Positions 34,146-41,501 of a stretch of 64,000 nt of DNA are shown one piece after another. Source of the DNA: Gemmatimonadota bacterium. GTDB lineage: Bacteria > ARS69. Location: contig JASLLL010000005.1 of the NCBI GenBank assembly GCA_030747075.1, positions 1 to 64,000 of the forward strand, written 5' to 3'. Every line of letters begins with the position of its first letter. The stretch's first letter is position 1. Below the pieces are notes generated by a model. It saw only the letters and a list, made by a program, of their open reading frames with translations, had not been told where the DNA came from and did not search any database. Made by a program: the position numbers and the translations under genes.

Positions 34146-36074
34146 TCAGCTTCGGCCGGGGAGTTGAACACGCCCCGCAGTCTCCAGTAGGCTCAGTGCG
34201 CGCCCGACCACCGTGTCCACGCCGAGACCCGCCATTTCGCGAAGAAGCTCCGGTCGCCCATGTTCCACATAGAAGTCGCCGATGCCGACACAGGACAGTC
34301 GAACATCGTGGGCGCCGCTCTCGGTGAGGAGCTCTCCGACCGCGCTTCCGAACCCGCACGCCTTCTGCGACTCCTCAAGCGTGACGATGCACCCCGTGGT
34401 CCTGCCAAGATCCAGAATGAGCTCGGCATCGAGCGGCTTCACGAAGCGCGCGTCCACGACTGCGGCGGAGACACCTTGTGTCGCCAGTTCAGCGGCTGCG
34501 CTCCGCGCCGTACCCACCATGGACCCCAGTGCCAGAAGCAGAACATCCGAACCGTCCTGCAGGATCTCCGCCTTCCCGATCGGGATCTGTCGGAACTCAG
34601 CATCCACGGCCACACCCAGCCCCGCGCCGCGGGGATATCGCAGAGCCGTCGGGCCTCCATCGTGACAGAGTTGCGTGTAGAGCATGTTGCGCAGTTCATT
34701 CTCATCCCGGGGCGCCATCATGACCATCCCGGGGAGCATCCGTAGGAATCCCGGATCGAAAACACCATGGTGCGTCGGGCCGTCGTCCCCGACCAGTCCC
34801 CCTCGATCCATCACGAACCGAACCGGCAGTCCCTGAAGCGCCACATCGTGCGCCACCTGATCGAACCCTCGCTGCAGGAAGGTGGAGTAGATCGCGCAGA
34901 ACGGCTTGATCCCTTCGCAGGCGAGACCCGCCGCGAAAGTGACCGCGTGCTGCTCCGCGATTCCCACATCAAAGAAGCGGTCCGGAAAGCGATCCGCGAA
35001 TCCTGCGGTACCCGTTCCGTCCGGCATGGCTGCCGTGATCGCCACCACATCCGGGTCCAGTTCCGCCAGTTCCACCAGCGCCGAACCGAAGACACTCGTA
35101 TACGAAGGCGCCTCCGGGGCCGTTCCCTCCGGCACCGGGGCCTTCTGCGGCGACATCCCGTGCGCCCGCGTCTTGGAGGTGGCCGCTGAAGGGAAACCGC
35201 GCCCCTTCTCCGTGACCGCATGGAGAAGGACCGGACCGCGCTGTCCCTTCAGGTGCCGCAGTGTCTCAAGAACCTCCGGGAGATCGTGACCGTCGATGGG
35301 GCCGTAGTACTTGAAGCCGAGTTCCTCAAACATCACGCCCGGCACGACCAGGTTTGTCAGGCTCTCCTTGATCCGACGGCCCATTTCCTGCGCGCGCCGC
35401 CCCGCCCGGGGAATGCGGCCGATCAGTTCATAGACATCTTCCTCCAGACGGCGGTAAAGCGGTCGCGAGGTGAGGCGTGTCAGGTAGGTGGAGAGCGCCC
35501 CGACATTCCGGGAGATGGACCATTCGTTGTCGTTGAGGATCACCACGAGATTGCTCCGCAGATGTCCCGCCTGATTCAGTGCTTCAAACGCCATCCCCGC
35601 GGTGAGCCCGCCATCTCCAATCACACACACCACGCGGGAGTCGTCACCGCGAAGGCCGCGTGCCGCCGCCAGTCCCAGCCCTGCTGAAATGGAGGTTCCC
35701 GCGTGCCCGACTCCGAACGCATCGTGTTCGCTTTCGCTGCGATTGGGGAACCCGCACAGCCCGCCATGCTGGCGCAGCGTCTGGAAGCGGTCGCGGCGAC
35801 CGGTCAGAAGCTTGTGTCCGTACGCCTGATGTCCGACATCCCAGACGACCGGATCCCGGGGCGAGTCAAAGACGGCGTGAATCGCGACTGTCAGCTCCAC
35901 CGTCCCCAGCGAAGCGCCCAGATGCCCGCCGGTCCGGGAGACCGTGCGAATGATCTCCTCGCGGATCTCCGCACACAGTACCGTCAAGTCCTTCAGCTCC
36001 AGCGAGCGAAGGTCCGCAGGCGTTTCGATTCGATCCAGAACCCGGCTCACAGTCTCTCCCTGCAGGTCAGCCAT
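34146..36074 (-). CDS. dxs: 1-deoxy-D-xylulose-5-phosphate synthase
   Basis: Thiamin-diphosphate enzyme condensing pyruvate and glyceraldehyde-3-phosphate, the entry step of the MEP isoprenoid pathway. The 642-residue protein has GGHLGASLGTVELTVAIH, DVGHQAYGHKLLTGR, the ThDP motif VIGDGGLTAGMAFEALN with NDNEWSIS, the second-domain FDVGIAEQHAVTFAAGLA and a transketolase C-terminal domain. ATG 36074 overlaps the end of the upstream PAP2-related gene by 8 bases. A farnesyl diphosphate synthase gene two genes upstream uses its downstream products. Confidence 0.96.
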   Translation of the reverse strand: MADLQGETVSRVLDRIETPADLRSLELKDLTVLCAEIREEIIRTVSRTGGHLGASLGTVELTVAIHAVFDSPRDPVVWDVGHQAYGHKLLTGRRDRFQTLRQHGGLCGFPNRSESEHDAFGVGHAGTSISAGLGLAAARGLRGDDSRVVCVIGDGGLTAGMAFEALNQAGHLRSNLVVILNDNEWSISRNVGALSTYLTRLTSRPLYRRLEEDVYELIGRIPRAGRRAQEMGRRIKESLTNLVVPGVMFEELGFKYYGPIDGHDLPEVLETLRHLKGQRGPVLLHAVTEKGRGFPSAATSKTRAHGMSPQKAPVPEGTAPEAPSYTSVFGSALVELAELDPDVVAITAAMPDGTGTAGFADRFPDRFFDVGIAEQHAVTFAAGLACEGIKPFCAIYSTFLQRGFDQVAHDVALQGLPVRFVMDRGGLVGDDGPTHHGVFDPGFLRMLPGMVMMAPRDENELRNMLYTQLCHDGGPTALRYPRGAGLGVAVDAEFRQIPIGKAEILQDGSDVLLLALGSMVGTARSAAAELATQGVSAAVVDARFVKPLDAELILDLGRTTGCIVTLEESQKACGFGSAVGELLTESGAHDVRLSCVGIGDFYVEHGRPELLREMAGLGVDTVVGRALSLLETAGRVQLPGRS

Positions 36075-36531
36075 GCCACGATCCGACTCCCCCGAAGAGC
36101 ACCGCAAAAGCGACTCCCAGAGCAGCCCCCGCCAGAACTTCGAACGGCGTATGTCCCAGCAGCTCCAGCAGGCGCTCTTCGCGCACCTTCCCGGACATCT
36201 GGAGATCGTCCACGATCTTGTTGAGCACTTCGGCCTGCCTTCCGGCCGACCGGCGAATACCCGCCGCATCGTACATGGTCAGGAGGCTGAAGAACAACGC
36301 CATCCCGAAAACGGGCGAGCGCAACCCTTCCTGAATGCCCACGCCTGTCGAAAGTGCGGCCACTGATGCGGAATGCGCACTCGGCTTTCCGCCCAGTTCG
36401 ACGAGCCGCTTGAAGTTGACGCGACTCTCTCCGACCACCGTCCAGACGAACTTGATGATCTGCGCGGTCGCAGCGCTGCCCATCGCCAGCACAAACGGCC
36501 CGCTCAGCGGAGAAGATGCCATCATATCCAT
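36067..36531 (-). CDS. Divergent PAP2 family membrane protein (DUF212/YuiD-like)
   Basis: A small integral membrane protein of 154 residues with about four hydrophobic stretches. Segments AQIIKFVWTVV, GGKPSAHSASVAALSTGVGI and MYDAAGIRRSAGRQAEVLN match the divergent PAP2 family related to acid phosphatases. The substrate is unknown; because it lies between dxs and ispA, a polyprenyl-phosphate substrate is a reasonable guess but only a guess. Confidence 0.85.
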   Translation of the reverse strand: MDMMASSPLSGPFVLAMGSAATAQIIKFVWTVVGESRVNFKRLVELGGKPSAHSASVAALSTGVGIQEGLRSPVFGMALFFSLLTMYDAAGIRRSAGRQAEVLNKIVDDLQMSGKVREERLLELLGHTPFEVLAGAALGVAFAVLFGGVGSWHG

Positions 36532-36579
36532 GTCAGTTCCAACCCTCTTCGTGCTCGCGGAGGCCCAGCCCCCGGCTTC

Positions 36580-37467
36580 TCAGCGATCTCTGTCCTTCAC
36601 AAAACGCACCAGTGCGGCCAGCCCCTCGCCGCTCTCTCCAAAACCATCTGCCAGTTTCACCGCCTCCTCGACCAGCGAAGCCAGCACTCGCCGCGACTCC
36701 TCTTCCCCCAGAATGCCCGGGCCGGTGGCCTTGCCGAGCGCGCGGTCTCTTCCCGCATCCTTGCCCAGGTCATCGCGGGATCCCGTCTCGTCCAGGAGAT
36801 CATCCGCAATCTGGAAGGCATACCCCGCCGCAGCGCCGAATCGCCTGAGTACATCCAGCAAGTCCGCGTTCGCTCCTCCCGCCAGACCGCCCAGCTGACA
36901 CGACGCCTCGAAGAGCGCACCCGTCTTCCGAGTATGGATCTCCCGAAGCTCCGCCAGTTCCACACCGGTCTTTCGCTCCGCCGCCAGATCCAAAGCCTGC
37001 CCGCCCACCATTCCGTGCGCGCCCGCGGCCTGCGCGAGCGCCGCGACCATCTCCAGCGTCCTCTTCGGCGGCGTCGGGCCGCCCCCGTCCGTCAGCACTC
37101 CGAACGCACGCGTCAGGAGAGCATCTCCGGCCAGCACCGCCATGGCCTCTCCATGAACACGATGATTCGTGGGCACGCCGCGGCGGAAATCGTCATCGTC
37201 CATGCACGGGAGATCGTCGTGGATGAGCGAATAGGTGTGCACCAGTTCCAGCGCTGTCGCGGCAGCGACGGCATCTTCCGCGCGGCCACCCACCGCCTCA
37301 CAGGAGGCAAGACACAAGGCCGGGCGAATCCGCTTGCCCTTCGCGAGAAGACTGTACCGCATCGCGTCGTGAAGCGGCCGAAGAGAGGCCACATCCGACG
37401 CGATGGCCGCTTCCAGCGCGGGATTCACCAGGTCCGCAACTCTGGACAGAAGCGAGGCGATCTTCAT
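36580..37467 (-). CDS. ispA: Short-chain polyprenyl diphosphate synthase (farnesyl/geranylgeranyl)
   Basis: Head-to-tail prenyltransferase, 295 residues from ATG 37467. It has the first aspartate-rich motif DDLPCMDDDDFRRG and the second in QIADDLLDETG, plus GKRIRPALCL and GDALLTRAF. The two-residue insertion in the first aspartate motif is typical of bacterial farnesyl diphosphate synthases. It lies directly below xseB, and the xseA-xseB-ispA-dxs clustering is common. Confidence 0.93.
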   Translation of the reverse strand: MKIASLLSRVADLVNPALEAAIASDVASLRPLHDAMRYSLLAKGKRIRPALCLASCEAVGGRAEDAVAAATALELVHTYSLIHDDLPCMDDDDFRRGVPTNHRVHGEAMAVLAGDALLTRAFGVLTDGGGPTPPKRTLEMVAALAQAAGAHGMVGGQALDLAAERKTGVELAELREIHTRKTGALFEASCQLGGLAGGANADLLDVLRRFGAAAGYAFQIADDLLDETGSRDDLGKDAGRDRALGKATGPGILGEEESRRVLASLVEEAVKLADGFGESGEGLAALVRFVKDRDR

Positions 37468-37471
37468 GGGG

Positions 37472-37726
37472 TCAGGCCTCCGACGCTTCCGCACCGAAGA
37501 GGTCCAGCGTGACTTTCCCGTCTTCTTCACGAACGAGACGCTTCACGCGATTCTCCGCCACCGAGAGCATCTCATGGCACGCGCGACTGAGCGCCACGCC
37601 TTCCTCAAACAACCCGAGCCCCTCGGCCAGCGGCGCCTCTCCTGTTTCCAGAAGGGCGACGATCTCCTCCAGTCGGGCCAGCGACTCCTCGAAAGTCCCG
37701 GCCGCCTTCTTGTCATCAGCTCCCAT
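37472..37726 (-). CDS. xseB: Exodeoxyribonuclease VII small subunit
   Basis: Short helical partner of XseA in the single-strand-specific exonuclease. The 84-residue protein has the family pattern FEESLARLEEIVALLETGE followed by LAEGLGLFEEGVAL. ATG 37726 is preceded by AAGGAGA and overlaps the end of xseA by 11 bases; an earlier start at 37759 lies deeper in xseA. Confidence 0.92.
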   Translation of the reverse strand: MGADDKKAAGTFEESLARLEEIVALLETGEAPLAEGLGLFEEGVALSRACHEMLSVAENRVKRLVREEDGKVTLDLFGAEASEA

Positions 37727-39059
37727 GTCCGTCTCCTTCCGCGCAAGTCGCAGCCTCATCGCTGCACACCCGCACTGAATCTACCGTGCAGTCCACGGCT
37801 CCATCCTGCAACTGAACTTCGATTGCGTTCCCCGGAGCCAGTTCATGCGCCGAACGAATCAGATCCCCGGCACCCGATCGAACCGCAGCATAACCCCGTT
37901 CCAGAACCGCCAGCGGGGAAAGCGCCCGAAGGCTCCCCGCCGCACCGCCCACGCGCAGTCCCCGGTTCTCAAGCAAGATACGCATGGCCGTGTCGACTCT
38001 CTCGCGAAGCCCGTCCACATCCTGCGAGCGACGCCGGTAGAACTCCAGCGGGCGCCTGAATGCAGACGACGCGACGCGCAGATCCACCCGTTCCCGTACC
38101 GACTTGAGCCGAGCGGCCACAGCCCGCGCCATGCGGCCTCCCGTGCGCTCCAGAACCTCCGTCGGCACTTCTACCAGTTCGCGAACGCTGCAGGTGACCA
38201 GACGGTCCCCCAGGGATGCAAGATCCGACAGCAGCGCCTCGCGATCGGGCACGGCAAGCTCCGCCGCCGCGCTGGGGGTGGGAGCCCGAAGGTCCGCCAC
38301 CGCATCTGCGATCGTGTGGTCCACCTCGTGACCGACCGCAGAGATCACCGGCGTCCTGCATTCCACCAGAGCCCTCGCGAGGACTTCCTCGTTGAAGGCC
38401 CAGAGATCTTCCAGCGACCCTCCGCCCCGCCCGACGATGAGTACATCCGCACCACCCCAGTCGTCCAGATCCGCCACCGCCCCGGCCACCTCCTCTGCAG
38501 CCCCCTCACCCTGCACGCGCGCAGGGCAGAGCACGGCCGTCACATGAGGAGCGCGACGGCCGAGCACATCCATGATGTCCCGCACGGCAGCACCCGTCGG
38601 GGAAGTCACGATCCCCACCGTCCGCGGATAGCGGGGAATCGGCTGCTTCCGGGCTTCATCGAACAGGCCTTCCTTCTGCAGACGAGCGAACAACTGCCGC
38701 CAGGCCAGCTCCAGTTCTCCGACACCCAGCGGTTCCAGCCGCGAGGCGATCACCTGATAACGGCCCTGTCGTTCGTAGACCGTGAGATCTCCGCGCAGGC
38801 GTACACGCTGCCCGTCCTCGGCCTTGAAACGCACGCGGGACGCACGCGACTTGAACATCACTCCCGACAGCGCGGCACCTTCGTCCTTCAAGCTGAAGTA
38901 CAGATGCCCGGATGAGTGGTGCTTCACATTGGAGAGTTCTCCCTCCACCCAGACGGTCCCGAATCCCGATTCGATATGCGACTTCACCGCCTGCGTCAGT
39001 TCCGTAACGGAATAAACGCGCGCGTCGTCGCTCTCAGACAGACTGTTCGACCGGCTCAT
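37716..39059 (-). CDS. xseA: Exodeoxyribonuclease VII large subunit
   Basis: Catalytic subunit that degrades single-stranded DNA in repair and recombination. The 447-residue protein has an N-terminal OB-fold (VYSVTELTQAVK, VWVEGELSNVK), a catalytic domain with VGIVTSPTGAAVRDI, VGRGGGSLEDLWAFNEE and SAVGHEVDHTIADAVADLRAPTPSAAAE, then coiled coil, and a C-terminal segment with LERGYAAVRS. The start at ATG 39059 overlaps folD by 26 bases. Confidence 0.95.
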   Translation of the reverse strand: MSRSNSLSESDDARVYSVTELTQAVKSHIESGFGTVWVEGELSNVKHHSSGHLYFSLKDEGAALSGVMFKSRASRVRFKAEDGQRVRLRGDLTVYERQGRYQVIASRLEPLGVGELELAWRQLFARLQKEGLFDEARKQPIPRYPRTVGIVTSPTGAAVRDIMDVLGRRAPHVTAVLCPARVQGEGAAEEVAGAVADLDDWGGADVLIVGRGGGSLEDLWAFNEEVLARALVECRTPVISAVGHEVDHTIADAVADLRAPTPSAAAELAVPDREALLSDLASLGDRLVTCSVRELVEVPTEVLERTGGRMARAVAARLKSVRERVDLRVASSAFRRPLEFYRRRSQDVDGLRERVDTAMRILLENRGLRVGGAAGSLRALSPLAVLERGYAAVRSGAGDLIRSAHELAPGNAIEVQLQDGAVDCTVDSVRVCSDEAATCAEGDGHGS

Positions 39060-39930
39060 AGGCCTCCGCCGCAAGGACCGTGTTCTGCAGGAGGAGCGCG
39101 ACCGTCATCGGGCCTACCCCCCCGGGGACCGGCGTGATCCACGCCGCCTTCGGAAGCACCGCGTCGAAGTCCACATCGCCCACCAGACGGCTGCCTCGCG
39201 GAGCAGCCGGGTCTTCCACGCGATTGATGCCCACATCCACCACGACCGCACCCTCGCGCACCATGTCCGCGGTCACCGTCCCGGCGCGCCCGACCGCCGC
39301 CACCACGATATCCCCGCGCAAGACCACCTCCGCCAGTTCCGGCGTTCGGGAGTGACAGATGGTGACCGTGGCATCTCCCCCGCGTCCCTTGGCAAGCAGC
39401 AGCATGGCCAGCGGACGGCCGACCAGATTGGACCTCCCCACGATCACGACATGTTTCCCCTGCGTCTCCACTCCCGAGCGCAGGAGAAGTTCCACAATCC
39501 CGGCGGGAGTACAAGGGACGAACCCCGGGGCTCCCCGCGCCAGTTCCCCCGCGTTCACCGGGTGCAGGCCGTCGACATCTTTCGAAGGAGGAATCCGGCG
39601 AATCACGCGGTCTGCATCCAGCCCTTCCGGCAGAGGAAGCTGAACCAGGATCCCGTGGACTGCTTCATCGGCGCCCAACCGCTCCACGACCTCTTCGAGA
39701 TGAGCCTGCGAAACATCCGCGGGGACTTCATGCGTCCGCGCATCCATGCCGATCTTCCGCGCGGAGCGCTTCTTGTTGCCGACATAGACTCTTGACGCCG
39801 GGTCCTCCCCGACCAGAACCACATCCAGGCGAACCGTGACGCCACGCGCCTTCAAGGTGGCGACGCGGTCCGCCAGTTCGCGCCGGATCTCCTTCGCCGT
39901 CGCCTTCCCGTCCAGTATGCGTGCGCTCAT
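39034..39930 (-). CDS. folD: Bifunctional methylenetetrahydrofolate dehydrogenase/cyclohydrolase
   Basis: Interconverts methylene-, methenyl- and formyl-tetrahydrofolate. The 298-residue length is typical. Motifs are VGEDPASRVYVGNKKR with the catalytic lysine, GILVQLPLPEGLD, PSKDVDGLHPVNAG, the Rossmann segment VIVGRSNLVGRPLAMLLL and PVPGGVGPMTVALL. ATG 39930 overlaps the stop of the phosphoesterase gene (ATGA). Confidence 0.96.
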   Translation of the reverse strand: MSARILDGKATAKEIRRELADRVATLKARGVTVRLDVVLVGEDPASRVYVGNKKRSARKIGMDARTHEVPADVSQAHLEEVVERLGADEAVHGILVQLPLPEGLDADRVIRRIPPSKDVDGLHPVNAGELARGAPGFVPCTPAGIVELLLRSGVETQGKHVVIVGRSNLVGRPLAMLLLAKGRGGDATVTICHSRTPELAEVVLRGDIVVAAVGRAGTVTADMVREGAVVVDVGINRVEDPAAPRGSRLVGDVDFDAVLPKAAWITPVPGGVGPMTVALLLQNTVLAAEAYEPVEQSV

Positions 39931-40772
39931 CCTTCGAACTCCCTCCCGGGGCCGTGGTCTTCCAATCGTTCCTGTATGCGCTTCACCGAAAGTGCCCGGC
40001 CCGTCGCCGGGTTCACTTCCACCAGAACACCATTCAACCGAAGATCTCCCGTCGCCGGTTCCAGTCGCTCCGACCTGCCGGACAGAAACCGATGAAGCGC
40101 CCCTTCCGCCTTCATCCCGATCACGCCGTCGTGCCCGCCCGTCATTCCCGCATCCGTCTGGAACGCCGTTCCTCCCGGTAGAATCTGCGTGTCCGCCGTA
40201 ACCGTATGCGTATGAGTTCCCACGACCATGCTGCACAGTCCGTCCAGATGCCTGCCCAGAGCCATCTTCTCGGAGGTGGCCTCCGCATGAAAGTCGACGA
40301 AGATCACCGGCGTCTCCGTGCGCAGCTCTTCCAGGAGCTTCCGTCCCGTTCGAAAAGGGCAGTCGACAGGAGCCATGAACACCCGCCCGATCAGGTTCAC
40401 GACCGCGACCTTGCCCCCGGGAACTTCATACACCCCGTGCCCATGACCGGGTGTCCCCGGCGGGAGGTTTGCCGGGCGAAGCACCCGGGGCCGCGTTGCG
40501 ATGAGGCGGACCCCTTCCGCCTTGTCCCATGAGTGATTGCCGCCGGTGAGAACATCGGCGCCCGCGTCGAAGAGCGCCGATGCGGAACGCTCGTTGACAC
40601 CGAAGCCGCCCGCCGAGTTCTCCGCGTTCACAATGACCATGGAAGGCCGCTCGCGCTCGATGACCCGGGGAGCGAGTTCGCGCAACACACGCCGTCCGGG
40701 CCGACCGACCACATCCGCGATGAAGAGAATCCGCAAGGCGCCACGCTCTGCCAACGCACCCTCACTCGTCAT
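39927..40772 (-). CDS. YmdB-type metallophosphoesterase (TIGR00282 family)
   Basis: A 281-residue calcineurin-like phosphoesterase. Metal-binding motifs are ILFIADVVGRPGRR, IVNAENSAGGFGV, GGNHSWDKAEG, IFVDFHAEATSEK, VGTHTHTVTADTQI and TDAGMTGGHDGVIG, which identify the family whose B. subtilis member YmdB hydrolyses 2',3'-cyclic nucleotides and affects biofilm gene expression. The usual neighbour, RNase Y, is absent; the gene lies between zapA and folD. ATG 40772 is favoured over 40793 because CAGGA precedes it. Confidence 0.9.
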   Translation of the reverse strand: MTSEGALAERGALRILFIADVVGRPGRRVLRELAPRVIERERPSMVIVNAENSAGGFGVNERSASALFDAGADVLTGGNHSWDKAEGVRLIATRPRVLRPANLPPGTPGHGHGVYEVPGGKVAVVNLIGRVFMAPVDCPFRTGRKLLEELRTETPVIFVDFHAEATSEKMALGRHLDGLCSMVVGTHTHTVTADTQILPGGTAFQTDAGMTGGHDGVIGMKAEGALHRFLSGRSERLEPATGDLRLNGVLVEVNPATGRALSVKRIQERLEDHGPGREFEG

Positions 40773-40817
40773 GGGAAATCCTGCCGAACCCATCTATGGT
40801 TCGGCCATCCGTCCGGA

Positions 40818-41171
40818 TCAAGAAGCCGCGCGCGCTGCCGGGGTCTTCTTCCGAGGCTTCTTTCCGGCAGGCGGTGGCTCCGCATCCAGCGCGTCTTCCA
40901 AGCGGGACACAATACCGCGAAGCCTCTTCTCCGTCCCGCTCGGCAGGCCTCTTCCGTTTCGTTGCGCGGCAAAGAGCTCTTCTGTGATGTTCAGCGCGGC
41001 CAGGACCGCGACCTGCGTCGTCGTTCCCTTGCTGATCATCGAAGATACCCGCGTCATCTCCTCATCCAGATAGCGGGCGATGGCGCGAACGGTATCGGGA
41101 TCATCTTCGGACCGGATTTTGTAGTCTCGTCCCAGAATGGTCACGACCGTAGTCTGCACGGCTGAGCTCAT
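40818..41171 (-). CDS. zapA: Cell division protein ZapA
   Basis: Promotes FtsZ bundling at the division site. The 117-residue protein has the globular N-terminal part (TVVTILGRDYKIRSEDDPD, VRAIARYLDEEM), a helical region (ALNITEELFAAQ) and a basic Lys/Pro/Ala-rich tail. GGTGAGGG precedes the start. It lies just below a short coiled-coil protein, as is common downstream of pheT. Confidence 0.87.
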   Translation of the reverse strand: MSSAVQTTVVTILGRDYKIRSEDDPDTVRAIARYLDEEMTRVSSMISKGTTTQVAVLAALNITEELFAAQRNGRGLPSGTEKRLRGIVSRLEDALDAEPPPAGKKPRKKTPAARAAS

Positions 41172-41211
41172 GGTGCCCTCACCTCATGGGGAAGTTCGAC
41201 CGACGCTTCGT

Positions 41212-41487
41212 TCAGCCCTCCAGCGCCCTTGCCTGCTCGATCATACGGCGAATCCGGTTCCGGACCCCCGCAAACTTCTTCTCCAGTTCCGCACACCGCT
41301 TCCTCAGCGATTCGACTTCGGCCGCATCCGCTGAGGAACCGTTCAGGTCCTTTTCCAGCGCGTCCAGTCGGGTGGCAAGCTCCTCAGCCTCTTCCCGCAG
41401 CGCGCCGTTCTCTCCGCGCAGGCGGGCCATGCGATCCGCAACGGCCCCCGCGCTCTTCTCCAGACGATCCAAGAGGTCTGCCTTCAT
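41212..41487 (-). CDS. Short coiled-coil protein, possibly ZapB-like
   Basis: A 91-residue, highly charged protein predicted to be almost entirely coiled coil, with heptad-like leucines in DLLDRLEKSAGAVADRM, LREEAEELATRLDALE and VESLRKRCAELEKKFAGV. Position between pheT and zapA matches small division-associated coiled-coil genes in other bacteria. ATG 41487 begins the coiled coil and lies 14 bases beyond the pheT stop. The division role is inferred from context only. Confidence 0.72.
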   Translation of the reverse strand: MKADLLDRLEKSAGAVADRMARLRGENGALREEAEELATRLDALEKDLNGSSADAAEVESLRKRCAELEKKFAGVRNRIRRMIEQARALEG

Positions 41488-41501
41488 GGCTGTCTCCGCA
41501 G

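Noticed and set aside
40773-40817. 6S RNA, sometimes found beside zapA
   Set aside because: The gap after zapA is only 45 bases, too short for a 6S RNA.
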